NCBI GenBank assembly: GCA_037044905.1
Contig: JBAOKB010000020.1
Coordinates: forward strand, 1,116,001 to 1,180,000
Source of the DNA: Hortaea werneckii
Taxonomy: Eukaryota; Ascomycota; Dothideomycetes; Mycosphaerellales; Teratosphaeriaceae
Reading direction: 5' to 3'
Length of the DNA: 64,000 nucleotides
Every line of letters begins with the position of its first letter. The first letter of the stretch is position 1. The translations under genes and the position numbers were made by a program. Below the pieces are notes generated by a model. The model ran no database searches and was not told where the DNA came from. It worked only from the letters and a program-made list of their open reading frames with translations. This document shows positions 1 through 10,258 of the stretch, piece after piece.

Positions 1-10
1 AGTTGAGGAC

Positions 11-687
11 ATGCCGGTGGAGGCTGGGCATGAACAGGCCGGGTCTGTTGGCGGAGGGATTGGCTGTGATCAACCTGCCGCCGCCTCGTTGCTTAACGCC
101 ACACGTTGCAGATTGCTGGAGCTACCGCGCGAGATCAGGGACGAGGTATGTATTACGCACTCTCAGGGACTTGGAAGTGGTTCTTGCTGACCAAAGGGCC
201 CCAGATCTGGTTGTTCACTGTTGTGGAGTGGATCCCTTTGGAGGCGGAGACAGACCGTCGTGACGCCGGCGAGCCATCATGGCTCCAGCGGGCACCGATC
301 CGAATTGACCGGTTCAACACGCCGCTGCCTCCGGCCATTACCCGGTCATGTGTCCAGATCAGGGGTGAGACGCTGCCTCTTTACTACCAAAGCTGCAAGT
401 TCGAATGTTGGCGTCCGAAACCCAATATTCATGACTGGAGCTTCAGCACCCTTGTGATGTGGTTGTTGAGCCTAGGTCCCGAAAGAACGTCATGGCTACG
501 CGATGTCGTGCTGCTATACAAGCACGAAGCGGAACTAGAACACGGCATAGAAGAGGGTCTCCGAGAGTTTGATGTGCAAATGGACCAGAGCATCTTTAGC
601 CATCGACGTGAGCTGAGTGAATACGAAATGAGCTATGAGCAGCTGGGCTTGCCGCGCCACTTTGGCAAGAAGCACGCCAGACGGTAA
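11..687 (+). CDS. 2EXR/F-box-like domain protein, two exons, possibly incomplete at the 5' side
   Basis: The reading frame is open from base 2 and has an ATG at base 11. I join 11..145 to 205..687 (about 205 aa) by removing a 59-bp intron with donor GTATGT at 146 and acceptor CAG at 202-204. The join produces LPREIRDEIWLFTVVEW, the signature start of the fungal 2EXR family. It is followed by the family's usual layout: PAITRSCVQIRGETLPLYY about 50 residues later, then a Trp/Leu-rich helical stretch. These proteins are numerous in Pezizomycotina and have no known biochemical role; the N-terminal motif resembles an F-box. The true start may lie left of the window. The 3' end is convergent with the RQC2 gene. 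The family call is solid, the function unknown. Confidence 0.75.
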
Positions 688-989
688 CGAGTTGTTGCCA
701 ACACCGGCCCAAATTTCCAACTCGCCGAAGCGGCCTACAAGTATACTGTCTCAACAACGAGTTGTCGTATACCCCAAGCGGCGCGTCTAATATTGCTTTA
801 GTGCTATGCAGGGTCCAAGAACTCGAGAACGCTCACATCATGACCCCGTGCGACATCAGTCAGACCCTTTCATGGCGGGCGAGGAGGGAGGGACCAGAAA
901 ACGATCGGCATGGTTTTAAAATGAAGTCCGAGCGCAGTAGCCACAGAGCTGTTGTTCTGAACTTACATGAGGCTATTACTGTGGCTCTA
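688..989. other. Convergent 3' intergenic region
   Basis: About 300 bp between the stop codons of the 2EXR gene (+) and RQC2 (-). It should hold both 3' UTRs. I see no conserved coding or RNA feature in it. Confidence 0.6.
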
Positions 990-3900
990 TCATCTCGCTT
1001 TCTTACTACCTTTGCCTCTTCCGCCTCCTCCTTTACCTTTGCCTCCGCCTCCCTTCTTATCACCGCCGCCCCCACCTCCGCTCATCATAACCCTAACGCT
1101 CTTCACTGGGATGACACCAACAATCTCCGCCTCCTTCCAGCCCTTAATGAGCTCGGCTTCTCTCGGCCATATCTTCTCGTTGTCCTGAGATTGTTGATCG
1201 AGCTTCTTGTTGTCGCTGGAATCCTTTTGCCATCTTCCAAGAACTTCACGGATAGCCTTTCCTTTCTTCTGCTGCCCAGGCTGCATCTTCGCTTTGTACT
1301 TGTACTTGCCCAGTGAAGCCCATGGCGCACAAATCGGAATTGCCTCAAGAATCTCATCGCCGGGCAGCGGCGTGCCGACGAGCGAATCCAGCTGCGTCAA
1401 TTGCGCACTCTCTTCTTCGTCGAGGGCTTCAACACCCTCTTCAAGATTCAGCCGCCTGATTTCTTCAGCTTCTAGACCCTGCTTCTGTGCCTTCTGGTGC
1501 TGAGCTTTCCTCCGCATTCTAGCTTCTTCTGCCGTTTCTTGCTTCTCGATTTTGGCGGACGCCTCAGCTTCCCGCTTCTGCTCCGCGGCGCGCGAGCCTA
1601 GAAGCTGCATAGCCATTTCACGGTCTTCCTCATCCTGGTCGGCGTACTTTTGCGCAATCTTTTTGGCCTTGCCTTTTTTGCCACGGACTTTTGGTCCGCC
1701 TTTCTTCTTCTGCGCCGCTTGCGCAGCGGCTTTCCTGTGCTCTTTCCGTTCACGCGCAGAAGAGTCGCGACTCGCGCCCTGTGGAGCATCTGTTGTCTGC
1801 TCAGCTGCGGGTTTGGACGACACGTCAGCGGTGTCGTGTGCAAGAGAAGCTGTCTCAGCCCCCTCATCCGACGCAGCATCATCCTCGCTCTCCGAAGAGC
1901 TGTTTTTCTCCTGCTGGTCATCCTGATCCTCGAGCTTCGCTTCCTCTTTATCGCCCTGCAATGGATTGTTGGCCTCTGGGCGTGTGTGATCTTCATCTTC
2001 TTCCGCCGATGCCACACTCGCATTTGCCTGCGCATCCGGAAATTCGTCGTCTTCGTCGTCGTCATCCTCTTCGGCTGTGTTGCCATTCTGTTGCGCATCT
2101 GGGAAATCATCGTCGTCGTCGTCGTCGTTCTCGCCCTGACCGCCGTGAGATGTAGCGCCAGCCGGTGCACTTTTCTGTCCGTCGTCATCTTGAACCCGGT
2201 GCTTTACATGCCGCGCCTTGCTTTCTTCACTAATTCTGAACAGTACCGCAAAGCCAAGAAGTAGTTGCGCAGGTGGTAGGAAATTCTTTTTCCCCTTGAT
2301 CATGAATCCGCCGGTGGTAAGATACTCACCTGTTGGAGCCGTTTTGCTGACCTGGTCGGAGTTCACCCACCATGCGCTCATGACCGCCTTGCTATCCCAC
2401 GCCGAGCTAGTGCACACTGCAAGGTTGCCGGCCTGCGCCAACGTCGAGGGCGGTATTGGCGCTTCGGGTGTATTCGTGTGGTTCTTGATCACAACTGATG
2501 CAGCGCCATGCAGATCTGCATGAACGTACACGTCCCCTTTCCTAAGATACCGGCGGTACAAGATTTCGTTCTGCTGAGCATCTCGCCCCGCCAAGACCAA
2601 ATAGCCATCCGAAGAGAGGAAGTAGACAAACTTCTCAAACCACATTTGCTTCCTCACCGGCCTCAACACATCCTTCTCCTGCTTCAAGCCCTTCTTGAGA
2701 TCGGCCATGACACGTGACTCGGTATTCTTGAGTGCGACAGCAGAAGCTTGTGCTGTCTTCTCCTGCTTTGAGGCAGCCGTACGGCGCTGGTCGTAATACT
2801 GTCTGGCGTTCGCCCATGGCGACAGGGCAAGATCAATTTCGATGGCCAGACGTTTGTCTCTAGTCTGGCTTGGCTTCTTGCCCTCACGACTCTCATCCTC
2901 CGAGTCAGACGCTTCGCTTTCGGTTTCGTCTATGTAGCCGTCATCTTCCGGTTCGTCTTCATACTCGGCAAGAAGAAGCGTGACTGTGTTCTCTTGCAAC
3001 TTCAGGGGAAGTTTGATCAGCTCAGCTACCGCATTGTGACGTTTTTGCTCATTTTCTATCAGACGGCCAATGTCCAGCCAGTCCATGCCTTGCGCGATCA
3101 AGCCATTTACGGCTGCCACGGCCTCCTCGACCCGCTCGACATTCGCTTCGATTGCTTGTGCCTTCTGTACATTGAGGTCTTGAACAGACTGTAACCCCGA
3201 AATTCGCTTCTCTTGCTCCTGCCGCGCTGCTTCGATTCTTCGCTTGGCCGTTTCCTCGCGCTCCTGCAAACGGGTTTCCAACTTTTGGCCCTCTAAGGAC
3301 GAGAAGAATTCGTCGACTGTCTTGTTGAACCCTTCGTGCTCTAGGAAGGTGCAAGATGTGTCTTCTGCCAGGTGCGCGGGCTTGAAAGGGTGAAAGTCGT
3401 CGTAGAGCAGCCCATTCGAAGATTCGCCCTCCTCGCCATTTGCAGGTGAATCCCACGGCTTACCCTGCTTTGCCAAAATGTAGCCTTTGGCAACGTCCGA
3501 GCTCGTAATCTGGTTGATAGTGTTCTGCGCCTCCTGAAGACTCGTGAGGAGTCTTTCGAGCAGCTCTTCACTGGCAATCACTTCTTCTGGCTGCGTATCT
3601 CTGTTGTATCCTGTCGAATACAATGCATGATCAAGCAACACTGGTGGAAACTCTGTCGTCGTAACCGCCAGCGCCTTTCTCAGTGCATCTCCACTTTTCT
3701 TCTTGATCTTCTTTCCCGGCTTTTGTGCTTCCTCTTGTTGCCGCTCGATTGCTCGCTGTAACCCATCGCGTACTCGTTCCTTTGTCAGGGAGGGTACACC
3801 TCCAAAGTTCTGCCTCAAAGAAAGGTCATATTTAAGGCCCAACCGGTACTGCTCATGCTCAGCACCTTCGCTGACATTTCTTAACAATCCGAGGATAGTT

Positions 3901-4280
3901 AAATCCCCATCTGTCAGGACTATGTTGCCGCCAGCATAGAATTCCAAGAATAACCGATACTGGCCTTCACTGAACTGGATCTCCAGTACACGATCTGTCC
4001 CAACTTGCTCAACCTTGGTTACTCGGCGGGTCCGCAAGAACTTCCTCAAACGAGCAACGAAGGGAGATGGTGCAGCGGCCGTTGATCGCGCAAATGTCGT
4101 CAGATGACATCTGAAACCAGAGTCGATCAAGAGTTGCTCGCGGCGATCAGGTTTGGCGAACTTGAGCAAGAAGATGCGCGTGGAAAGATCGTAGATGTTG
4201 GCAAGGCGAAGGGAGACGAGGGACGCCGACAGCTCATGGGCGATGACCCGTACATCGAGCGATGAGAAGCGCTGCTTCAT
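990..4280 (-). CDS. RQC2: Ribosome quality control complex subunit 2 (Rqc2/Tae2/NEMF)
   Basis: One uninterrupted frame of 1096 aa, close to the size of yeast Tae2. The N-terminal NFACT-N domain begins MKQRFSSLDVRVIAHEL and includes an NIYDL segment, as expected for the family. A coiled coil lies at about 345-440. The NFACT-R domain is at about 560-690 and contains YLVLAGRDAQQNE and VHADLHGAASVVIKN. Asp/Glu-rich and Lys-rich segments fill about 720-960. The NFACT-C domain near the end contains CAPWASLGKYKYK. The protein finishes in a Gly/Lys-rich tail of about 28 residues. In the known pathway Rqc2 binds split 60S subunits carrying stalled peptidyl-tRNA, recruits the ligase Ltn1 and adds C-terminal Ala/Thr (CAT) tails. 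It acts in the cytosol. The start is the first ATG. It is transcribed away from the quinone oxidoreductase. Confidence 0.95.
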   Translation of the reverse strand: MKQRFSSLDVRVIAHELSASLVSLRLANIYDLSTRIFLLKFAKPDRREQLLIDSGFRCHLTTFARSTAAAPSPFVARLRKFLRTRRVTKVEQVGTDRVLEIQFSEGQYRLFLEFYAGGNIVLTDGDLTILGLLRNVSEGAEHEQYRLGLKYDLSLRQNFGGVPSLTKERVRDGLQRAIERQQEEAQKPGKKIKKKSGDALRKALAVTTTEFPPVLLDHALYSTGYNRDTQPEEVIASEELLERLLTSLQEAQNTINQITSSDVAKGYILAKQGKPWDSPANGEEGESSNGLLYDDFHPFKPAHLAEDTSCTFLEHEGFNKTVDEFFSSLEGQKLETRLQEREETAKRRIEAARQEQEKRISGLQSVQDLNVQKAQAIEANVERVEEAVAAVNGLIAQGMDWLDIGRLIENEQKRHNAVAELIKLPLKLQENTVTLLLAEYEDEPEDDGYIDETESEASDSEDESREGKKPSQTRDKRLAIEIDLALSPWANARQYYDQRRTAASKQEKTAQASAVALKNTESRVMADLKKGLKQEKDVLRPVRKQMWFEKFVYFLSSDGYLVLAGRDAQQNEILYRRYLRKGDVYVHADLHGAASVVIKNHTNTPEAPIPPSTLAQAGNLAVCTSSAWDSKAVMSAWWVNSDQVSKTAPTGEYLTTGGFMIKGKKNFLPPAQLLLGFAVLFRISEESKARHVKHRVQDDDGQKSAPAGATSHGGQGENDDDDDDDFPDAQQNGNTAEEDDDDEDDEFPDAQANASVASAEEDEDHTRPEANNPLQGDKEEAKLEDQDDQQEKNSSSESEDDAASDEGAETASLAHDTADVSSKPAAEQTTDAPQGASRDSSARERKEHRKAAAQAAQKKKGGPKVRGKKGKAKKIAQKYADQDEEDREMAMQLLGSRAAEQKREAEASAKIEKQETAEEARMRRKAQHQKAQKQGLEAEEIRRLNLEEGVEALDEEESAQLTQLDSLVGTPLPGDEILEAIPICAPWASLGKYKYKAKMQPGQQKKGKAIREVLGRWQKDSSDNKKLDQQSQDNEKIWPREAELIKGWKEAEIVGVIPVKSVRVMMSGGGGGGDKKGGGGKGKGGGGRGKGSKKAR

Positions 4281-4802
4281 CGTGCTTCAACGGTAGTACA
4301 ATAGAGCTTGTGCGTCGAGAGTTGCAGGACATTCAATGCGAATCCAAAGTTTCTATCAACACCATGATCTAAAGAGGCCGATGACTTCATGCTGGTTGAA
4401 GTGGGGCCTGCCAAAGCGCGAGCAGTCAACGGATTTGAATCAATATACGCACACCCACCAGCCGCGCTCCATGAATAATGGTTAATCGGCATTAGCCAGG
4501 CCAATCGACACCCATCAAAGTAATTCCACCGGCCACGCTACTGTAAACTGCCGGGGCTGCGAGGTCACCAATTTCGTCACTGCTGCCCCGCCAGTTGACG
4601 ACGGCAGCAGGCGGATGTTCTTCGAGCTCGAACGCTCAGTCGACCACCTTACAAATCAAGTACGGTGCAAGTACGGCGCCCCATTATTATTCTGGAGCTC
4701 TAGGAACAAGTTACAGATCTTTCTTTTATGCGTTGTAAATCCGCTGTAGCTTACATTTGATCCCACTCGAGCTTACACCAGCCAGACATATTCGGAACCA
4801 AA
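4281..4802. promoter_or_regulatory. Divergent promoter region, RQC2 / quinone oxidoreductase
   Basis: 522 bp between two divergent start codons, so it must hold both promoters. I see no TATA box or motif that I would assign to a named regulator. Confidence 0.5.
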
Positions 4803-5921
4803 ATGAGCACCATGCGAGCAGTCGACATCAAGGGCGGCAAGGGGGGCATTGATACCCTCCACATTACCGACGTTCCAAAGCCCCAGGTTGATCATGCGAA
4901 AGCCCTCGTGAAGGTGAAAGCCTTTGGCCTGAACCGAATGGACCTGTTGCAGAGGGAGGGAATGTATCCTGTGCCCCCTCAAGCTCCAAAGACCCTGGGG
5001 GTGGAATTCAGTGGAACTATTGAAGAGCTAGCGGGGGAGAGTGAGAAGGGATTCAAAAAGGGCGATGCGGTCTTTGGATTAGCATACGGTGGTGCCTATG
5101 CGGAATACATTTCCGTCTCCACTCACATGCTCGTTCACAAGCCTGACGAGTTGAGTTGGGAGCAGGCTGCGGGCATTCCAGAGGTGAGTCTTTGCAGAGC
5201 ATGACAAAGATAGATTCTGACAAGCATCTCAGACTTGGATTACTGCGACCCAGGCGATGTTTCTTATCGGAGAATTCGCCGCTGGTAAATCGATCCTTTG
5301 GCACGCTGGCGCCTCTGCAGTCTCGATTGCTGGAATCCAACTAAGCAAGGCGAATGGCGCCTCTGCGGTTTATGCCACAGCGAGACAGGATGAGAAATGC
5401 GACTTCTGCGTGAAAGAGCTAGGAGCCAATGCAGCTTTCAACACGGAAACCACAGACTGGTCAGCGAAGATCATGGAAGCAACTGGCGGCAAGGGCGTAG
5501 ATGTAATCGTTGATTACATTGGTCCGGCAACTTTTGCCGGCAACCTCAATGTTGCTGCGCGCGATGCGCGCATCGTCAACTTGGCTTCATTGAGCGGTAG
5601 GGAGCTCAAACCAGACATGCCCCAGCCCAACTTTGGTGCCTTTGTGGCCAAGCGACTTCGGTACGAGGGTAGTAGTTTGCGAAGCAGAGACGAGCAGTAT
5701 CAGGGTCGGTTGAGAGATCAGTTGGTTGAGCATGCTTTGCCGAAATTTAAAGACGGGTCTTTCAAAGTGCTAGTGGAGAAAGTCTTCCCATGGGAGCAGA
5801 TCCAGGATGCTCATCGCTTGATGGAGTCAAACCAGGTAAGTCTCAGTAGAGTCCTGCGGAATGCCGACATCTGCTGACACTTTCATAGACAAAAGGAAAG
5901 ATCATATGTACTGTGTCATAG
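4803..5921 (+). CDS. NAD(P)H quinone oxidoreductase, PIG3/zeta-crystallin-like MDR family
   Basis: Three exons, 4803..5183, 5233..5835 and 5889..5921, give 338 aa. The introns are 49 bp (GTGAGT, CTGAC branch point, CAG) and 53 bp (GTAAGT, TAG). The joins are supported by homology: AGIPE runs into TWITATQAMF, and the last exon encodes TKGKIICTVS, the usual C-terminus of this family. The N-terminal GroES-like fold has GLNRMDLLQREGMYP and LGVEFSGTI. The Rossmann part has HAGASAVSIAGIQL and GGKGVDVIVDYIG. Structural and catalytic zinc ligands are absent, as expected for quinone reductases of the PIG3 group. It probably reduces quinones with NADPH in the cytosol; the physiological substrate cannot be deduced. 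A second in-frame ATG four codons in is an equally possible start. Confidence 0.9.
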
Positions 5922-6858
5922 TGGATTGGCCTTTGGGCCACTGCCAGGACTACTATCCAACCGCTTTCCTGCAAGCTCGGCCTCACTGCTAAATTAGGTA
6001 CGAGTATTTTCGTGTTCCCACCGGGCCCGCACAAAAGAGGACAGGTCTTGGATGGTAGGTTGCAGTCCCTGCGACTTGGCGTTCAACGGCTGTCATCTGC
6101 CTGCCAGCACTGTATGCGGCATGGGCGTCAAAGCCCAGGGCCTATCTTGAGTCTTGACAGGCCTGGAATATTGGTGTCAAAGGACCCTTGATCACCAGTA
6201 TCGCCATTGATTCACAGATTGCAGGGACCACTGGAACTCTTGAGATGCGTACGGGCCGAGACTGAGAAAAGGCCCTTTTCTTTACGAGTCACTTTCTATC
6301 GACAAATTCTGTCCCAATGTCACAAAGCGTGCTTCAAGAAGGGTTTTGCGACAGACGAGCGTTCCATCATCCAACGTTCTCCGCGTGCCTGTGTCACTAG
6401 CGCAAAGCGCACAAGCCCAGCCGACCCTCGACCCCGACGATTCGAGTCACAGAAGCGCATCAACAGCCATGTGTATCTATGGAACTCTGATATTTGTGCA
6501 CATGACAATGAGGCCAGCTTTGAAAAGTGGCTAAGGTGAGGAGTATCGCGGACATGAAGAGCTAAGTTGTATGCGCTGTGGTACGGCAAGTAATCCTAGT
6601 TGCGGAGATCCGCCAACGCCACCGGTCACACCTACAACATGGACCATCCGCCCAAGTTACTTTTGGGGCCCGCACAGACGTCTGTAACGAGCCAGCTAGG
6701 GCGACGATCAGTGCGAGGGCAACACAAAAGAGGACGTGAACAACTCCATAGGGTAGGTTACTGGTCTCTCTCCTTTCGCATTCGTTCTTTTCAATTCCTA
6801 TACTTCTTTATTACTTTTTAAGAGGCGCATGTAATAGTAGAGCAGAGCTCCTTCAATC
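5922..6858. other. Intergenic region with no recognisable gene
   Basis: 937 bp between the quinone oxidoreductase stop and the DUF6594 gene start. Short open frames of 60-110 codons on both strands look non-coding. The last 100 bp are pyrimidine-rich (ttctttattactttttaag) and probably form the promoter and 5' UTR of the next gene. Confidence 0.5.
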
Positions 6859-8125
6859 ATGTCGCCTCGCTCAGATGTCAGCAGTCTGGATATCGACATT
6901 GAAAAGCTCAGCAATTTCTCCTTCAGCGACCGGCCGCAGTCTATTACCGGAACTCAATTGAGCGGGCGTCGATCAAGACCATGCTCGCCTGCCCCAAGGC
7001 CTCAGTCTCGTAACTTTTCACTGCCTTCGCGGCCTGTCAGCAGATCGGCTTCGATAGATACCTCGAATCGAGGGCGAGGGCGACGCTCGAGTGATGAAAA
7101 CGAGAAAGGTTCTTTTCGGCGGGCACACAGTGTCTCCCCTGAGTTTAACGGCCCACCAAGCTATACTGGCAGCATCAACTTGCCACCATTTGCTCCCAAG
7201 ACCATGCTTCGTGACCCGCCACCGGTCAATCCATTTTCCCCACCCGCGTCGGCTCAGTCGAAGAAACGACCGTTGAGGTCATGTCGATCAATGGATGTAC
7301 TCGAAGCCGCGAGCCATACTCACCCATGGACCGAATCCGGGAGTATAAGCACATTGCTTGAGGCTATTAGGGAAAAGAAAAAGCAACGGCCGACTACATT
7401 TGCGCAAAGAGTCTTCGATGCCGGCAAGCCGGACTTGCTGTATGAGTTTCGAGAAAGAAAACGATTAAAGGACCGAAGCCACGGCGTTCTAGATCTGACG
7501 ACACTGGAGCGTATGAATCAGCATGTCCTGCAACAGAAGCTGGTCGAGCAGGTCAAAGCCATTGGTGAGAAGGGTGCCTGGATGGAGATTGGCATCAGAT
7601 CAACGCTACACGAATATTGTAAGTTATCACGGTCCGTGATTCGCGAGCAATTACACGTGCTAATCTTTCGTAGGCGAGGCTGTACGGGATATGGAATACA
7701 TGGAAACCTGTGCGCTCCGCGGGATGAAAAACGATCCTTTCCTCTTGACCACAGCCAATCCCTTGGAGTGCAAACTGCTGGAAGACGCCAGTCTCGCATT
7801 TGGAGATCCCAGGAAAGCGGCTGCTGAGACTCCACCAGCTCGATTGGAGTACACGAAGCGAGAATCCTTCATCCAAAGAGGCTTGCGACGACTTTTAATG
7901 GCCTTCGTTGGCGGCCTCGCAATCATTACACCTTTTCTTATCATGTCGCTCGTGAGCGGACAGGCGGTCCGGCTCATCGTAACTTGCATCTTCATGGCGG
8001 CCTTTGCGATATGTGCTACTGTTGGGAGCGAATTAGGACCGGATAGGATCGCCTTGGTCACAGCGGCTTACGCTGCGGCGCTTATGATTTTTGTCGGGAC
8101 AAGTACTCCCCCTTATTCAAGCTGA
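6859..8125 (+). CDS. DUF6594 family membrane protein
   Basis: Two exons, 6859..7618 and 7674..8125, give 403 aa. The 55-bp intron has donor GTAAGT, a gctaat branch-like element and acceptor TAG, and splits a Cys codon. Residues 1-150 are Ser/Pro/Arg-rich and probably disordered. The middle is helical (LERMNQHVLQQKLVEQVKAI, then EYCEAVRDMEYME). The C-terminus has three predicted membrane segments at about 325-345, 350-370 and 378-396. This order, a helical N-domain with a C-terminal three-helix hydrophobic bundle, is that of the fungal DUF6594 proteins, whose function is unknown. No catalytic motif is seen. The C-terminal membrane block is the strongest family evidence. Confidence 0.8.
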
Positions 8126-8377
8126 AGTTCTAACTATACCCCTCTTGGCAAAATCCTTGGTGAAGATGATCACAATCATTCAAATTCCTTACTTGTACAC
8201 ATTACCTTAAGCGCTTCATTACTCATATTCCTCCTACATGTTTCTCGACTCCAAACTCCATAAGCCGAGCATACTTATTCCTCTGCAGCATTACTGCTTA
8301 ATCCCATATCTTGGGGATAGAACAAGTGCCGCTGAGTGCTGAAAGAGTCGACTGGTTCGCCAAGGTTGTGTTCTTCT

Positions 8378-8806
8378 CTAGAGCCTTCCTTCTAAGTATG
8401 CGTGCAATTGCGTCTCATAGACTTGTTGCAACTGCTCTTCAGATCGCTTCGCTCGTAAGGAGTCTTGCTGCAATTGTTGTTCCCACAGTTGGCGCAGCGA
8501 TGTTTCCGTGGGTGACATTCTGCGCTTCAAGGGTGGATTTCGCTTGGTGGATGATGTTACTTTCACTTTAAGCGCTCCAGTGCGATCGTCGAATAGGGAG
8601 GCGCGACGGGGTTTTGGTTTGCCAGAAGGTTGTATGCTGCTCTTCAAAGACACGTTTGGATGTGGCAGGGCCGCTGGGAGATCATTGATCTGGGCGCATA
8701 TTTCTGTCTCTGTCGGAGAGCTGAGGCTGCTGGAGCAAGCTGAGTCGCTTTCAGCGTCTTGCTCGTCACTAATATTCGTGACGAGGTGGAGGGGCGAAGG
8801 ACGCAT
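8378..8806 (-). CDS. Small Ser-rich hypothetical protein with C-terminal helix
   Basis: A single-exon frame of 142 aa from the first ATG. I do not recognise a family. The N-terminal half is Ser/Pro/Thr-rich, with an acidic ISDEQDAESDSACSSSL segment and a basic KPKPRRASLF segment that looks like a kinase site. The last 45 residues (LRQLWEQQLQQDSLRAKRSE onward) should form an amphipathic helix or short coiled coil. The composition looks like a real intrinsically disordered fungal protein, and the overlapping frame on the other strand looks worse. It is convergent with the DUF6594 gene, about 250 bp away. It could still be a chance frame. Confidence 0.45.
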   Translation of the reverse strand: MRPSPLHLVTNISDEQDAESDSACSSSLSSPTETEICAQINDLPAALPHPNVSLKSSIQPSGKPKPRRASLFDDRTGALKVKVTSSTKRNPPLKRRMSPTETSLRQLWEQQLQQDSLRAKRSEEQLQQVYETQLHAYLEGRL

Positions 8807-9556
8807 CGTAGATAGCAAAAAAGTATTGAAAATGCGGCTTGTCAACAGTCAATCGTGAAGCTGACATGTGGGCATGAAGGTAGGGAAGCGAAGTCTCGTC
8901 GCACGCATGCGGGCGATAGCAATCTTTCTACATTTTACATCCACGGCAGAGCTTACAGATGCATCGTCATGCTGTCCGTCTCAAGATACAAAGTTCTCGG
9001 CGGTGGTTGGTGTCCATTGGCATTGACGGCACAGTCGCTGCTGTCCATGTACGCTTCCAAGAATGCCGCTGCATGCAGCTTGCCAACCTCGCCGCGGGCC
9101 ATACCTAGATGTCTATGATAGACGTCTTCCGCGGAGGACAATTTCCTTGTGCTTCGAGCTGCATGCTTCTGCAGACAGTCAGACCAATAGTCTATGATCT
9201 GCGCGCTGACCAGCCATCTGGCTGTCTGATGCTTGCATCGATTGAACAAGGCAGAGGCAGGATGCTTATGGTGATGGAGCTGACCGAGACAGGAGCTCAT
9301 CCTTGTCACTGGGAAGCTTGCCAATGCCGGTGCCTATGCATACTGTAGTCTATTTTTGCATAGAACATCTGATCTCACGGGTCGACTTTCCCGTGGAATT
9401 TCTGGCCAATTTGCTGCTTCAATGTGAGACTCTCATTGTGGCGTGGTTATGGCAGTAGTGAGAGTGAGATGTGAAATTTGGTGGCAGGAGAAATGGCTAG
9501 CTGTGGCCCGCCGCGACCATCAAGGTCATCACTTCCAAGTGATATTGAAGAGAGAA
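8807..9556. other. Intergenic region with one doubtful open frame
   Basis: 750 bp. A minus-strand frame runs from 9300 (first ATG) to 8953, 115 codons, and includes HLGMARGEVGKLHAAAFLEAY. It has no recognisable domain and I could not build a convincing splice model around it. Otherwise the region should hold the promoter of the 8378-8806 gene and the 3' UTR of the small Cys-rich gene. Confidence 0.4.
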
Positions 9557-9946
9557 CTACAATTCCTCCTTTCCATCCTCCTTCGCACCGCCTCCCATGC
9601 CAAACATGTTCTTCACAACACCGAAGGCCGGACCTAGCACTCGCCATCAGCTTGTTAAGTGGACGCCACCATGATTTCAGGGTTTCTGACCCGCCGGAGG
9701 GTATCTGCAGGTTGTGTCAGCAGCTATTCGTGAGGCTGGGAGACGGGCCACATACTGCTTGCCCTCCTTCTCGACCTTTGGCTCACAAGAGCAGCGGTCT
9801 GCCTCTGGGACTGAGTCCAGGACTTTGGGAATCTGGGCTTGTTAGCAGAAACTCGATACTTCTGAGGGCTCTGTACGCCATACATGCTCGCCGCAGCCCC
9901 ACCAGGTTGCCTTGTGGCAAGTTCCGCAGCTTGCTTTCATACACAT
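9557..9946 (-). CDS. Small conserved fungal Cys-rich (probably zinc-binding) protein, four short exons
   Basis: Found by splicing; no single open frame shows it. Exons, in order of transcription, are 9946..9884, 9832..9756, 9704..9691 and 9633..9557, giving 76 aa. Intron 1 (51 bp) has a perfect TGCTAAC branch point and CAG. Intron 2 (51 bp) has GTATGT, a CTGAC branch point and CAG. Exons 1-2 encode MCMKASCGTCHKATWWGCG, then EHIPKVLDSVPEADRCSCEP, matching a widespread uncharacterised fungal protein with CxxC and CxC pairs and an invariant TWWGCG. Intron 3 (57 bp, 9690..9634) has a weaker GTCAGA donor; it gives a C-terminus reading GPAFGVVKNMFGMGGGAKE. If intron 3 is not used, the protein stops at 9677 after YPPAGQKP. 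Exons 1-2 are secure, exon 4 is likely. Metal binding is inferred from the Cys pattern. Confidence 0.75.
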
Positions 9947-10258
9947 GTTGTACTGTTGATGAATAGGTTATGTTCTCTGTCGAATGCCGGACGGGTTCTT
10001 ATGTTGTTGGGGTCGGCGACTAGAGTTGGACTCGGCGAGCTTCTTGAACCCCGCCATGTGCAGAAGCTTTCGGCGTCAGTGACGCCTGCGTTCGCTAAAC
10101 AGCTGGTCCGCTGACATGCGAGGAATACGGAACAGTATGTGACTGAAGGACCTTAAAAAACGGGAAGGATGAGAGAAGATATTGACGACGACGCATTATC
10201 CCAAACACTTTCTTACAGTCTATAATCTATCAAAAAGCAAAGGATCTACGCTAGACAA
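9947..10258. promoter_or_regulatory. Upstream region of the small Cys-rich gene and 3' region of DBP3
   Basis: 312 bp between two minus-strand genes. It should contain the DBP3 3' UTR and the promoter of the small Cys-rich gene. No specific motif is assigned. Confidence 0.4.

Noticed and set aside
1598..2188. Arg/Thr-rich frame on the same strand as RQC2 in another frame
   Set aside because: Produced by the acidic GAT/GAA repeats of RQC2 read out of frame.
9478..9966. 162-codon plus-strand frame
   Set aside because: It is antisense to the spliced Cys-rich gene, whose conserved TWWGCG motif and branch points favour the minus strand.
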